Positions 11,455-22,846 of a stretch of 64,000 nt of DNA are shown one piece after another. Source of the stretch: Massariosphaeria phaeospora (lineage: Eukaryota; Ascomycota; Dothideomycetes; Pleosporales); the NCBI GenBank assembly GCA_011032825.1, contig JAADJZ010000007.1, positions 1,240,001-1,304,000 on the forward strand, in the 5' to 3' direction. Position 1 is the first letter of the stretch; each line of letters starts with the position of its first letter. The translations under genes and the position numbers were made by a program. The notes beneath the pieces are model-generated. The model searched no databases. It saw only the letters and a program-made list of their open reading frames with translations, and was not told the origin of the DNA.

Positions 11455-13320
11455 CTACGAATCGGCAATCCAGGAGCGTGAGACGTGCTCATACCTCTGC
11501 ATGCAGCCCGTCAGCCATGAACACGAAAGGATATCATGAACGGTCCAGCGTTTCTCGGGGTTCATATCCAAACATCCCTTTACCAACTCAATCGCGTCTT
11601 CCACGCCAGCTTCCTGGACGGCCTCCGCGCCCCGAAGTGCTTCGATATCCCATTCGCCTCTCATGATTTTCATCCTGGTCTTAGCATCAAACCCTTCATT
11701 GAAGGGCAACTCAGCGGTGATAAGTGCGTATATAACAACTCCGAACGCCCATATATCGGCTGCCGGCGAAAACACGGGACCGAAGGCATCGAACATCTCG
11801 GGTGCGGCATATTGGAGACTTCCTGCTACAGAGGTACTGGTGTCGGCGGGACCAATGTTTTGGTTCGCCCCGATGGAATGGGGTTCTGGCCCATCGCGCT
11901 GATCGCTCACAATGAAGTCTGCCATGCCAAAGTCGCAAAGCTGCACGTCTCCACCTTCGAACTCCGCATCAGGCACTGTCATATCTACGAGACAATTTTC
12001 GAGCTTGATGTCCCGGTGAACGACCATAACGTCGTTATGGAGATAGCGCAGTGCAGACGCTAGCTGGTACGTATAGCGTTTGACAAGGTGTTTCTCGAGT
12101 CCTTTCTTTTTCTGTTTACGCGTGTTCCGAACAATATCAAACAGAGTCCCGCCCTTGTTCAGTCTCGTGATACAAAAGGTAGCGAAGTCCGTCGTGTATA
12201 CTCTCAGAAGTGGGAGGATATACGGATGTCGCAGAAAACGCCAGATTTCCACCTCGTGATCGAACTGGGTCTGGATTTGATCGTTTTCTAGCTCCGACTT
12301 GTCTCCATATTGTTTGCGTACGATCTTCACGGCGTTGATAACGCGCTTTCCGTCCTCGATTGTAGTAACCTCCTTCACAACACTGAATCCGCCAAATCCA
12401 ATCTGTTTGCCAATGATGTACTCGCCGTGATAGCCGATGCCTTGGCCTTCGTCATCTGGCTCCGTAGGCTTTAATGGGGTATCCGTTGCCTTGTATCTTG
12501 CGAGAAATGATGCAGCTGGAGACATGGAAGACAGGGAGCGGCCCGAGCGAGCTGATGAGCGGCGGCTAGGCCGCCGTTGCCTGCTTTCTCCATCCAGATT
12601 TGAGCGGTAGCTCCAAGAGCGCTGTGGTGCCGTCCGCTTAGACAAAGAGGAGGGAAATTCGACAGGGGACGAGCTGTGCAGTGGCGATAATAGATACTCT
12701 GACGGTACGTCTAGAGGCGTCTGTATTTCGTCCAGCGGCGGAGAGGCAGTGGTTTCAGTAGTCAGGGAAGCAACATGGTCGTCGTACTCGCGGCTTGTCG
12801 CGAGGTCATCAACGGTAGATTGAAGCAGCGGATATCGCGCTTCACCAACCTGGTGCTGTGAGTGTTTCCGCCGATCAATGGGAATCTCGAGGTAGTCCTG
12901 CTCAGAGCCGTCGTCGCCATCAGACGACTCAAGCCGTGCCTGTCGCGGGGCAGGCTTTGGAAGAGGCTGCTCGAGAGAAAGTCGCTTGCCGCTCTCAAGT
13001 GTGACAGCGTTGTCGAAGCTTATGGAGGTTGTGCGGTTGCGGAACTTAGTCTCCAGATCATCCTCGTCGCTGCAGCTGCCGATAGCAAGCGCAGGCTCTT
13101 CGTATGATGCTAGGCGACCGTCGGACTTCCCGTTTACGCCGTTAGAGTAGTAGTGATGACTTGCGTCGGCGCGATCTGCAGCGATATGCGACGGTCTTTG
13201 GCCATTCTGTTGGGAGTCATGGCGAATCGAGGCGAAAGTAGAGGCGACGGGCTTGGGTGGCGCCGAGGTATCGAGCTTGAGCTTCTGGAAAAAGTGTGAG
13301 GATGGCGGATATGGGGCCAT
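11455..13320 (-). CDS. Serine/threonine protein kinase
   Basis: A single uninterrupted frame of 621 residues. Residues 1-295 are a disordered, Ser/Arg-rich regulatory region (for example PSRRSSARSGRSLSSMSP). The kinase domain covers about 301-604. It has a glycine loop GFGGFSVV (308-315), an ATP-binding lysine in AVKIV (332), a catalytic loop HRDIKLEN (435-442), DFG (463-465), AAPE (505-508), and DIWAFGVV in subdomain IX. All catalytic residues are present, so it should be active. A short insert lies between DFG and APE. The tail ends a few residues after the domain. It belongs to the CAMK/KIN-like fungal kinases by general appearance, but I cannot name an orthologue. It is divergent from VAC8. 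Confidence 0.88.
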   Translation of the reverse strand: MAPYPPSSHFFQKLKLDTSAPPKPVASTFASIRHDSQQNGQRPSHIAADRADASHHYYSNGVNGKSDGRLASYEEPALAIGSCSDEDDLETKFRNRTTSISFDNAVTLESGKRLSLEQPLPKPAPRQARLESSDGDDGSEQDYLEIPIDRRKHSQHQVGEARYPLLQSTVDDLATSREYDDHVASLTTETTASPPLDEIQTPLDVPSEYLLSPLHSSSPVEFPSSLSKRTAPQRSWSYRSNLDGESRQRRPSRRSSARSGRSLSSMSPAASFLARYKATDTPLKPTEPDDEGQGIGYHGEYIIGKQIGFGGFSVVKEVTTIEDGKRVINAVKIVRKQYGDKSELENDQIQTQFDHEVEIWRFLRHPYILPLLRVYTTDFATFCITRLNKGGTLFDIVRNTRKQKKKGLEKHLVKRYTYQLASALRYLHNDVMVVHRDIKLENCLVDMTVPDAEFEGGDVQLCDFGMADFIVSDQRDGPEPHSIGANQNIGPADTSTSVAGSLQYAAPEMFDAFGPVFSPAADIWAFGVVIYALITAELPFNEGFDAKTRMKIMRGEWDIEALRGAEAVQEAGVEDAIELVKGCLDMNPEKRWTVHDILSCSWLTGCMQRYEHVSRSWIADS

Positions 13321-14872
13321 ATGAACGGAGGGTGAGTATCACAGTGAAAGCGACCCTGGCCGCGCCAACCGCTCAGTATTAATACTGCTGTACCGGGGGA
13401 TCGTGGGGTGGGGTTGTGCGGTCGCTCGGCGAGGGTAATGTCGGAGGGTAATAAGAATGGAAAAGGTCTACGGATAGGTGAGCGGCGAGGGCAGGGTCAC
13501 TAGCGGGGCTGCGCAAATGCGACCGCGCTGAGCGCAACGTCCTTTGCGGTCGTGGACGGCCGAGGAGCAAGAAGCAGAGTAGACGGGCGTGCTGGCTGCC
13601 ACAGCGGTGCGCTGAGACAAAGTGGGAGAGCGGTGGAGCGGTCGAAGCGGAAGTCTTTGTCTGCTGAAGACGCGGCGCGAAGCGTAATAAACTCACGGCA
13701 GGCAACCCCCCCCACGCGCACCGGCAGCCGGCGAGAATCGGGTGACGAGCAGATTTCCGCCCATTCTCGAGGGCTGCACGTGAGCCGAAAACGGCGGGGC
13801 CGCCATTTGCTTATTGCCTCTGACTGTGGGAACAAGACAAGATGCTGCGCCAACATGCGCGCCCACCCACCCTCACACCTGCAGTGACGAACGCCGTTGA
13901 GGTTTGTGGTAGAGCTGCACAGCGCCGGCGGCGAACTCGCGCTCCAGGCTGCTCGGATGTCTGTCCGTCGTGGGCGGTCCCACGGTACATGGTGTGACGG
14001 ACCGCTGGCGGCACTCTCTTCCCCTCACACCCTCACTTGCTCGCCAGTCTGGCCTGCCCCGCCCTGGCGACGGTGTAGCCAGTGCCTAACAGCAGCTTGA
14101 CAAAAGGTTGAAGGGTCCATATGCAGGGCCGGCTGTCCAGACGCCGGCCCGCTAGTCCGTGGGTGCTGGACTGGTAGGTATGCAGCGGTGCAGGCTGCGG
14201 GGCGAGTAGAGGCTGGACACGAGTGTGAGCCAGCTCAGGGACGACGAGGTGTAGGTATGCAGCGGCAGGCTCTCTGTTTGGCTGCCGTGGTGTGCTGGGC
14301 AGCGGCTGGCGTGGGCAAACCATCCACCCATCCCGTCCATCCATGACGTCGGCGCTCTGGGGAAACGCGTCGTCCCACGCGGACCGGAGGGTGAGACTGC
14401 GCCAACACGATGCCCGGGCTGCGCGTTGCAGCCGTCGCGCCCCCCTCTCACCACCTGCTCGTAGACATGTAGGCCGTGCAAACAAGCGCAGAGAAACAAA
14501 CGAGTGTGTTTCGCAGCCTCGCAGCCAGCCTCGTAGCGTGAACCATCCGCCGGCCGACGAGACGAGGCGGCCCCGACAGCGCCTTGCCCGATCAGGCGGC
14601 CGCCGTCTGCGAGAGCGCAGCCAAGGACTCGCCAACCGCTGGTCTTCACCTGTCGTCGTCGTTCCCGGTTGTCGTTGACAACGTCGAGAACTGCATAGCT
14701 ATTATCGCAACCCGGCCCGCCGACATCCTATCGCCTCGCATCGCCGCCTGCCCGCCCGCCTTGCTCTCGTCTCGACAGCTGCCCATCGCCTCGAGTGTGC
14801 GTGGTCCTCTCGCTCGAGTGCCGACGTCAACATCCCCGTGCGGTGGCCGCTGGGCCTCGACGTCTGTCCGCC
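13321..14872. promoter_or_regulatory. Divergent GC-rich intergenic region (kinase / VAC8)
   Basis: About 1.55 kb separate two divergent starts. From about 13,900 to 14,870 the DNA is strongly GC-rich, which creates many long frames on both strands without stop codons. Their products are Arg/Pro/Ala-rich and overlap one another, so I treat them as artefacts. Pyrimidine-rich tracts just upstream of VAC8 suit a promoter and 5' leader. Confidence 0.45.
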
Positions 14873-16877
14873 ATGGGCCTCACCAGCATCTGCTCGAGCC
14901 TGTTCGGGCACTGCTGCGGCGGTAAGCTCTGCCATGCTGCACGACGGAATCGGGCCACTGCTAATCTGCACTCTAGCACGCTCAAGGGACAGTGTTTACG
15001 ACCCGGTGCTAGCGGACAGCGAGCGGGAAGCTGTCGCCGACCTACTGGGCTTCCTCGAGAACGTACGCATACCCGTATGCTGCATCTGCATTACCGCTGA
15101 CAATCGCCATAGCGAGCCGAAACCGACTTCTTCTCCGGAGAGCCTCTCCGCGCATTGAGTACCCTTGTATACTCAGACAATATCGATTTACAAAGATCGG
15201 CGAGCTTGACCTTTGCTGAAATCACCGAACGAGGTATGGTTTTCCGATGGGTACATCAGCGCAAAGCTAACATGGCAATCTGGTAGATGTTAGGGAAGTC
15301 GACCGCGATACGCTGGAACCGATCCTTTTCCTGCTCCAAAATCCCGATATAGAGGTGCAGCGTGCAGCAAGCGCGGCTCTGGGCAACCTGGCCGTGAACA
15401 GTATGTGCTCCTTCAGACATGCGCGTAAATATTCATACTGACGGAACTCAGCGGAGAACAAGGTCGCGATCGTTGCTCTCGGCGGGCTTGCCCCGTTGAT
15501 CAAGCAGATGAACTCTCCGAATGTAGAGGTCCAGTGCAACGCTGTCGGATGCATAACAAACCTCGCGACACACGAAGACAACAAGGCGAAAATAGCAAGG
15601 TCCGGTGCCCTGCAGCCCCTCACTCGGCTCGCAAAATCGAAGGACATGCGCGTACAGAGAAACGCAACGGGAGCCCTACTGAACATGACACATTCAGGTG
15701 CGCCCCAAATACCGTGACTCGAACCTAAGATTATAGCTGACATGCCTGGTAGATGATAATCGGCAACAGCTCGTCAACGCTGGCGCTATCCCTGTACTTG
15801 TTCAGCTACTTACTTCTTCGGACGTCGACGTGCAATACTACTGCACCACTGCTCTTAGCAATATTGCGGTTGATTCCAACAACAGGGCTAAACTAGCCCA
15901 AACAGAGGGTCGATTGGTCCAGTCATTGGTCCATCTGATGGAGTCGTCTTCTCCAAAGGTGCAATGTCAAGCTGCCTTGGCATTACGGAACCTCGCCTCC
16001 GACGAAAGGTATCAGCTTGATATTGTGCGCGCTCGTGGCCTGCCTTCGCTCCTCCGACTTTTACAATCGTCTTATCTTCCTCTCATCCTCTCCGCAGTTG
16101 CTTGTATACGGAATATTTCCATTCATCCCGCTAACGAATCTCCAATAATCGATGCCGGCTTCCTCCGACCCCTCGTAGACTTGCTTGGGTCTACCGAAAA
16201 CGATGAGATACAATGCCACGCCATCTCCACGCTTCGCAATCTGGCAGCAAGCTCGGACAAGAACAAGCAGTTAGTACTGGAAGCGGGCGCCGTGCAGAAG
16301 TGTAAGCAACTCGTCCTGAATGTACGCCTGCCTGTGCAGTCTGAGATGACTGCTGCTATTGCGGTACTCGCGCTGAGTGACGAACTCAAACCGCACCTTT
16401 TGAACCTTGGTGTCTTTGATGTTCTTATCCCACTCACGGAGTCGGAGAGCATTGAAGTGCAAGGTAATAGCGCTGCAGCGTTAGGGAACTTGTCATCAAA
16501 AGGTAAGCATAACATGCCATCTTGAGTACCTTCATTGACAGTCCACAGTAAATGACTACACGATTTTCATTCAGAACTGGACTGACCCCGCGGGGGGAAT
16601 CCATGGCTACCTTCGGCGCTTTTTAGCGAGCGGGGACCCCACTTTCCAGCATATCGCTATCTGGACACTGCTGCAGCTTCTTGAATCCGAGGATGCCCGG
16701 CTTTTGGAGCGCATATCGAGATCGGACGACATTGTCCGCATGGTCACTGACATCGCCGAGCGCAACATTGAGTCCGATGATGAGGATAACGAGGACGGGG
16801 AAGGTGAGGTCGTCAGCCTTGCCCGCCGGTGTCTCGAGATTCTAGGCAAAACCCCAAAAACCCTTGTGGAGGGATGA
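14873..16877 (+). CDS. VAC8: Vacuolar armadillo-repeat protein Vac8
   Basis: Seven exons (14873..14921, 14977..15062, 15113..15233, 15287..15400, 15452..15697, 15753..16502, 16549..16877) encode 564 residues. The six introns are 46-55 nt. The N terminus [16 protein letters not shown] has the glycine for N-myristoylation and cysteines for palmitoylation that anchor Vac8 to the vacuole membrane. An acidic helix ([22 protein letters not shown]) and about twelve armadillo repeats follow. These include [18 protein letters not shown] and [18 protein letters not shown]. Vac8 binds cargo and tethering partners in vacuole inheritance, fusion, nucleus-vacuole contacts and Cvt/autophagy. The first ATG is fixed by the lipidation motif, which is split from the rest by the first intron. 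Complete and typical in length. Confidence 0.96.
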
Positions 16878-17571
16878 AACATTGACCCATTTGTTATACC
16901 CATTAATGGATTCCTAACCGCTCTGTTTCTTACCCTCATTCGTTGTTTTTTCTAATGCTTGTTTATGCCACCCTCTTCTTGAGGTCGTGCCTTGGCATGA
17001 TCTTCCGACGGCTGGCGTTTTGGTGGGCAGATTCTGTATCTCCAACATTTCTAGCGAGCATGGGTGGAGCAGGGCTTTCCAGTGTTTTTGGCGGCATACC
17101 ACGTTTTCTTTATGGCTTCGTCCAGAGATAGCTTTGACTCGAAGACTGTAATCCTTATACATCGGATCGATGGACCTAGGTTCATGCTAAGCTTCATGAT
17201 CAGCTTTGCAGTTCAAATAGAATGAGGATACGATGGCAGAGCAACTCCTGAGCCATTTGTCGGTGAGTTCATCACCTCCGAAATCTCCGAAGCGCATATA
17301 TTGCTACCGTATAATCTCAACCAAGGGGCCGTCCCGAGTCCTTTATTAGATCTCTTGCAATCGATCACGTCTAGTTGCCCCACTTATGGTAGCTTGGCTT
17401 AGCCCCTGCTAGCGTTCTTTTACCCTGGTAAGATTGTCATTATGCGGTAGTGGCGTCATGCAGCGTTATGTGCCGAATTTCACCCGCTATCGATAAGCGC
17501 AAAGCGGTGTTTCTAAATTTCGTTCCCGCTCGCACTTTGCGACACTCACCACAAGAAAACTCTGACTACTA
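16878..17571. other. Intergenic, VAC8 3' region and RPC4 promoter
   Basis: These 694 bp lie between two genes on the same strand. No additional coding exon, repeat or RNA gene was recognised. Confidence 0.4.
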
Positions 17572-19525
17572 ATGCCGCCGAAAGCAAGAGGAAGGGGAGG
17601 ACCTCGTGGTCGGGGTAGCGGTAGAGGAGGGGCCGCCTCGAGCCGCTCAACAGCATCTAGCACCGAAACGCCAACAACTTCCCCACCAAGCGTAGAGGCT
17701 CGAGAGGAACAGGTCTTCGAAGCATCTGCTGGGAATGATCCGGCTATTTCAACAACTATCGAACCTCAACTAGCGCCCTCGGGGGTTGCCTCGTACGGCC
17801 GAACCTCTCACCTAGCCTTTTTTGCAAGACGCTAACCACTATGCAGCTCTATGTCTTCGCCACAGACTCTAGCAGATTCCCCCGCTCAACCCTCTGTACC
17901 ACGTCTAGAGAGCCTAAAGAGCAACGCGCCGTCTTCAAGGTCTGCTTCCCCTTCCGTACGTCGTGGAACCTCTCGTGGCAGGAAGCCCACAATCCGGCCT
18001 ACAACTATAACTCGCCGTAACAAGGAAGAGCGAGAAGCTCGAGAGAAGCAGGATCGGGATCGGGAAAAGGAGCGAAACAAGGAGCGTGATGCAGCTATCA
18101 ACGACAAACTGAAAAGAGAAAAGTTCCGGCTGAATAAACAATCTAGCAGAAGTCGAGGAGGCTATAGCGGTGTGGTTAGCGGCCCGTTTTCTTTGGGAAG
18201 CTCAGCGCAAGGTATATACATCCCATTCGGAGACTCGACTAGCACTCACTTTTCTCACAGATAAGCATGGATCGAAACAAAGGTTCTCTGGATCTGGGTT
18301 CGCTACCGGATCTAGCTCTTCCCAGGTGCGGATCAAACGTGAAGACGGACCAAATACTGGAGTGGTTCACAAGTCCACCGGAGGCACGTCGGTCAAGAGA
18401 GAAGACGGTGGCTACGTGTCGTCCGAAGATGAAGAGACCGAGGAGTTTCCACGAAAGGATATAGACACGATCGAAGTCTCTTCTGACGAAGAGGAAAGAG
18501 ACCGAGCGCGACTACCCGTACGTATTGGCAGGAAAGAACATCACGAACGCACTATCGGTATCAACACAGAAGCTAGCTCTGACACAGCTGCGAAGATTCT
18601 CCAACAGGCCGAAGCATCTGGCAAGGCGCCAACGGCAGAACTTCTGGAAGGGACGTCCCGAAAAGGCAAAGCCAAGGCAAAAGACGTCCAAAGCACAGAT
18701 GCACAGAAGCCATACAAAGGCGTATGGCAGGACGACGATGAGTCAATGGCGAAGATCAAGGCGGAACCCGACAGTGGGGACGAGCTCATGGTCGATGCAG
18801 AGCAGGTCGGCCTGAACGGGTCCCTCGATGGAGCAGGGGGTATTCAGGCGCAACAACTTCCAGAATCAAATGGCAAGGCCAGAACCCGTATAAAGAGCCT
18901 TGCGGAGCCAGTGTTACAAACGGACGAAGACCGCGCAGAGTGGAGACGTTTCCAGTCCAACATGAGCCACATGAGAGCTGAATTGGGACCGGATCAGTTT
19001 GTCTCTGTGACGGAAACAGATGGCAATTCTAACATCGTCTCCAGGTCGAAGCAATCAGTCCGAGACAACAACGTCTACATCTTCCAGATCCCGCCCATCA
19101 TGCCAGAGCTTGTTGCACACAAAGTGAAGGAGGAGCCTGTCGATGCGGAAAACAGTGCGTCAAACCCCGTTACAAAAACCGAGCCGACACCCGTGAAAGC
19201 GGAACCAGGTCTTTCACAGCCATCTCTTGGAGTATCTCCAGGGCCTCGATTTGCTAGCGGACTGGTCGGCAAACTGCGCGTCCATGAATCCGGTCGCACA
19301 ACACTGGATTGGGGTGGGACGAGCTATGAGCTGAAGCCGGGCCTCAGGACATCGTTTTTGCAGGAGCTCATGGCTGTTGACATAGTCCCAGCAGAGCAAC
19401 GTGTGGCTGAAGAAGACGCAGGTGGAGCAACCTCGTATGGCCGCATCAAGGGGAAATTTATCGTGGTTCCGGATTGGGATCAAATGCTTGTGGCCGATAA
19501 GCCCTCTAGACGCTCCAGGGTGTAG
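17572..19525 (+). CDS. RPC4: DNA-directed RNA polymerase III subunit RPC4 (C53)
   Basis: Exons 17572..17792, 17847..18211 and 18261..19525 (introns 54 and 49 nt) encode 616 residues. The N terminus is an RG-rich segment (RGRGGPRGRGSGRGG) and then a charged, disordered region with a strongly basic helix (KEEREAREKQDRDREKERNK). The conserved part is at the C terminus: LRVHESGRTTLDWGGTSYEL, SFLQELMAVD and GRIKGKFIVVPDWDQML, as in the RPC4 family. With its partner subunit it forms the TFIIF-like heterodimer of Pol III that acts in termination and reinitiation. Several VKREDG / VKAEPG sites resemble SUMO acceptor motifs, which is an inference only. Longer than yeast C53 because of the linker. Confidence 0.92.
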
Positions 19526-20433
19526 TTTGCCGCATTCTCGATGGTAAAGATAGCAAGGCGTTCTATACCTGTAGTGCATACGGATACAATTTCGGCGTTG
19601 TGCTATATGATGTTCAATTCAGGACGCGTTCTCGAAACCGATAGACATGGAATGAATTTCTCTCCAGAAAATTTGTATACTGAAAGACGTCTGTGTGACG
19701 AATCTAGTGGGGAGCATCTCACGGCCCGGTACGGAGTACGGAGTATCAAAATATTCAGAACTGGGTGGTGTAGAGTGGCTGGGACAGCTCCGATTTCGCG
19801 CCCGAAACATATTTCCAAGCAATGATGCAGACTGAATCAGCCACTAGCAGAGCTGCGACTCCGAACGGCACGGTTACTCCAAGTGGGATATCACGTAATG
19901 TACTGTCATGGGTGGGGCTGGCGAACGGGAACGCGTTTCCAAGGAAGGTTGCGACAAGGCGCGTCTGCACGGACTGTTTGTGCGCCGCGCAGGCCGTGGC
20001 TGGGAGACCGCGAAGAGCATCGTGGAAACCACCTTTGCAAGATCCAGACGAAAGAGAAATACCACATATGGGTATGATTGTGATGAGCGCAAGGCATTGG
20101 TTAATACAGGCTTCATAATTGCTAGAGTTAGGGAGAGAGATGCTCAGATCTGGCGCGATACTGCAGCGTGCGCGATCGTCGGAAGTCATAGCTTCTGCTG
20201 CACCCCGGGCCCTGCACCTGCACGGGCAGGCGCGAGGGGCAGCCCTGCAGGCTAGTGCGTGCGCACGTGACCCGCAAGTCGCGTCCACAGGTACTTTAAA
20301 GGCGCGTACTCTCTCTTTGTTCTCCGTCAATCCACAACATCATCAACTACTTCCTTGCCACAGCATATTCTTGCCATAAACTCCAGCGTTCCACTCCATT
20401 GAGCACAGCCAGCGCAGCATCCCCCACCTCACC
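19526..20433. promoter_or_regulatory. Upstream region of the ribonucleotide reductase gene
   Basis: These 908 bp hold the RPC4 3' region and the promoter of the RNR small subunit. An ACGCGT element lies within GGGAACGCGTTTCC near 19,928. A CACGTG box lies at 20,264-20,269, about 165 bp before the start. ACGCGT is the core of the G1/S MluI cell-cycle box, so a cell-cycle role is possible but inferred. Minus-strand frames here were rejected as genes. Confidence 0.4.
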
Positions 20434-21855
20434 ATGTCTGCCATCCAGATCACACCCTCCAAGCAGGTTAGTCCTCGCGATACCACTCAAAAACGGTGCA
20501 CGCGCATGTACTAACGCGCAAGCAGGCTGCCTCGGCCATTGACACTCTCAAGATGTCGGACTCGCCCACAAAGAAACTCAACCTCACGTCCGCGAACAAG
20601 GAGAACAAGGAGAACATTTATAAACCCATTGTCGGCATTCCTGACCTCCTCGACGACGACGCGTCCATCATGAAACCTTCGGTCGCGGTTACGATTAGAT
20701 CGGAAGAGGCACACGAACCCATCCTACAAGAGAACCCAGGGCGTTTCGTGATGTTCCCCATCAAGTACCACGATGTAAGTCTACGCGTCTTCGCGCATTA
20801 CGCGTAAAGTGGTATGTGCAACGCTAACCTGTGTTGGCGCATCAGGTCTGGCAAATGTATAAGAAGGCTGAGGCCTCCTTCTGGACTGCAGAAGAGATTG
20901 ATCTCTCGAAAGATCTCCACGACTGGAACAAGCGCCTCAACGACGACGAACGCTTCTTCATCTCCCACATCCTCGCCTTCTTCGCTGCGTCCGACGGCAT
21001 CGTCAACGAAAACCTAGTCGAACGATTCAGCAGCGAAGTACAAATACCCGAGGCTCGATGCTTCTACGGATTTCAGATCATGATGGAGAACATACACTCG
21101 GAAACATATTCGCTTTTGATCGACACGTACATTAGTGAACCAAAGCAACGTACCTACCTTTTCAACGCCATCGACAACAGTAAGTCATACATAATACGTC
21201 CAGAAAGACGCGTCTAACATATTCGATAGTCCCATGCATTCGCAAGAAAGCAGATTGGGCGCTCCGGTGGATCTCCGACAAGAAATCCACCTTCGCGTCG
21301 CGCCTGGTTGCTTTCGCTGCTGTCGAGGGTATCTTCTTTAGTGGAGCCTTCGCTTCCGTCTTTTGGCTGAAGAAGCGTGGCCTCATGCCAGGATTGACAT
21401 TCTCCAATGAGCTCATTTCCCGCGACGAGGGCATGCACACCGACTTTGCCTGCTTACTCTTCTCTCTTCTCAAGACACGCCCCAGTCAAAAAGAAGTAGA
21501 GTTCATCATCACCGAAGCCGTCAAGATCGAGGAGGAGTTTTTGACCGACGCTCTGCCCTGCGCACTGCTCGGCATGAACTCTACCCTGATGTGCCAGTAC
21601 ATCGAATTCGTTGCCGATCGCCTGCTATTGGCCCTCGGAAACCCCAAGGTTTACAATGCCACCAACCCTTTCGACTTCATGGAAAACATCTCGCTTGCCG
21701 GCAAGACCAACTTCTTCGAAAAGCGCGTCGGTGACTACCAGAAGACCGGTGTCATGGCCAGCACCAAAAAGCACGAAAACCCAGATGGCTCATCGTCGCC
21801 CGTAGAAGAAGCGAAAGGCGTGTCTGGCGACTTCAGCTTCGAAGATGACTTTTAG
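20434..21855 (+). CDS. RNR2: Ribonucleoside-diphosphate reductase small subunit (R2)
   Basis: Four exons (20434..20466, 20526..20774, 20846..21179, 21230..21855) encode 413 residues. R2 holds the di-iron centre and tyrosyl radical used to reduce ribonucleotides to deoxyribonucleotides for DNA synthesis. Class Ia motifs are complete. [13 protein letters not shown] supplies the first Asp. [17 protein letters not shown] carries a Glu and His ligand and the radical Tyr. AVEGIFFSG and [11 protein letters not shown] hold the remaining Glu and His ligands. The C-terminal peptide FSFEDDF is the typical docking tail for the large subunit. The first exon is only 11 codons ([11 protein letters not shown]), and the N-terminal region contains [10 protein letters not shown]. 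Length and order match other fungal R2 proteins. Confidence 0.97.
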
Positions 21856-22846
21856 ACCCTCGCGTTTTCTGTCTGCATCATATTCACACTGCCTCTTGTA
21901 TACCTGTCCTAACTTAAAGTGTCCGACTACCTCTCTTCTCTTCTTGCATCTGTTCGACTTTCTGCATTGTCAAAAGTCGGGCCGCATCTGATCTGCGGGC
22001 ATCCTTAGAAAAACGCTTGCATGTCTTCTTTTGATACCTCTTTTTCACTCTGGCCTTCTGGAGTAACGGCGTTCGAACTGGGCAACTCTTGGATAAGATA
22101 GGTGTGGGTGGATAGGTGGATGGGTGGATGGGTGGGCAGCTCAGGTAGCTCTTGGATATGTCATGGCTGTCAAGATAATAATGAATTCAACTATCAACAC
22201 AAATTAACCTCGTCTTATGCAACCCTGGAACTATCTGTATGCGACGTCTCTTACCATTGCCTGTTCCTTGACGCAGCCATTTTCCACGCCCGATTTCTCG
22301 TTATGCTATGCAGCCAGCCATGTCACATTAGCTGCTTCAAGTAATTGTAACGGTCAAAGTAGGATATAATGTTACCTCCGTGCCTTTCTAGCTGAATGGT
22401 TGCGTGTTGTGCTAGCTGTGAGAGCCAGGGTCCGGTTACGTCATTGTAGATACGCGACCTCGATACAAGGCCGTGCAACCACGGTGTCTTATTCCATACG
22501 TACCAAACGCCGGGCACTCTCCCGCAGTACCGCATGGAAAACTTCAGCTAGACTTATCGATAAAGCCTCTGTTTCTCTATCGCCGTTTATCTTACAAATC
22601 CCATCCGATGCATCCCGCATCATCCGTTCGTCGCACCCACCGGACAACGCTCCGAGCCTTTGGGCTCTCAATATCTTCTCAAACCCTCTTATAGTGTATG
22701 CGACGGCAGACTCTGTCCTCCAGCTCCCGCTCCGCAAGCCGAAATCCCATTATATCCGCCGCTGCCGTGCCGTTTCAGCTATTGTACAGCTCCGAACCCA
22801 CCATATGGCATCTAGGTCCGCCTACGAAGGGTGTGACATATAGATC
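21856..22846. other. Intergenic region with a GGTGGAT simple repeat
   Basis: About 1 kb between the RNR and WD40 genes. A short imperfect (GGTGGAT)n tract lies at 22,103-22,137. A D-arm-like stretch near 22,393-22,440 does not fold as a tRNA. Nothing else is recognised. Confidence 0.45.

Noticed and set aside
13500..14720. Several long frames (110-200 codons) on both strands
   Set aside because: They overlap each other in a GC-rich region with few stop codons; products are Arg/Pro-rich with no motif, and no splice signals link them to genes.
19755..20330. Minus-strand 191-codon frame in the RNR promoter
   Set aside because: Cys/Ala/Arg-rich translation without domain, overlapping other equal frames on both strands; typical of GC-rich promoter DNA.
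22393..22440. Possible degenerate tRNA (AGCTGAATGGTT ... GGTCCGG)
   Set aside because: No 7-bp acceptor stem, and the T-loop consensus is broken.
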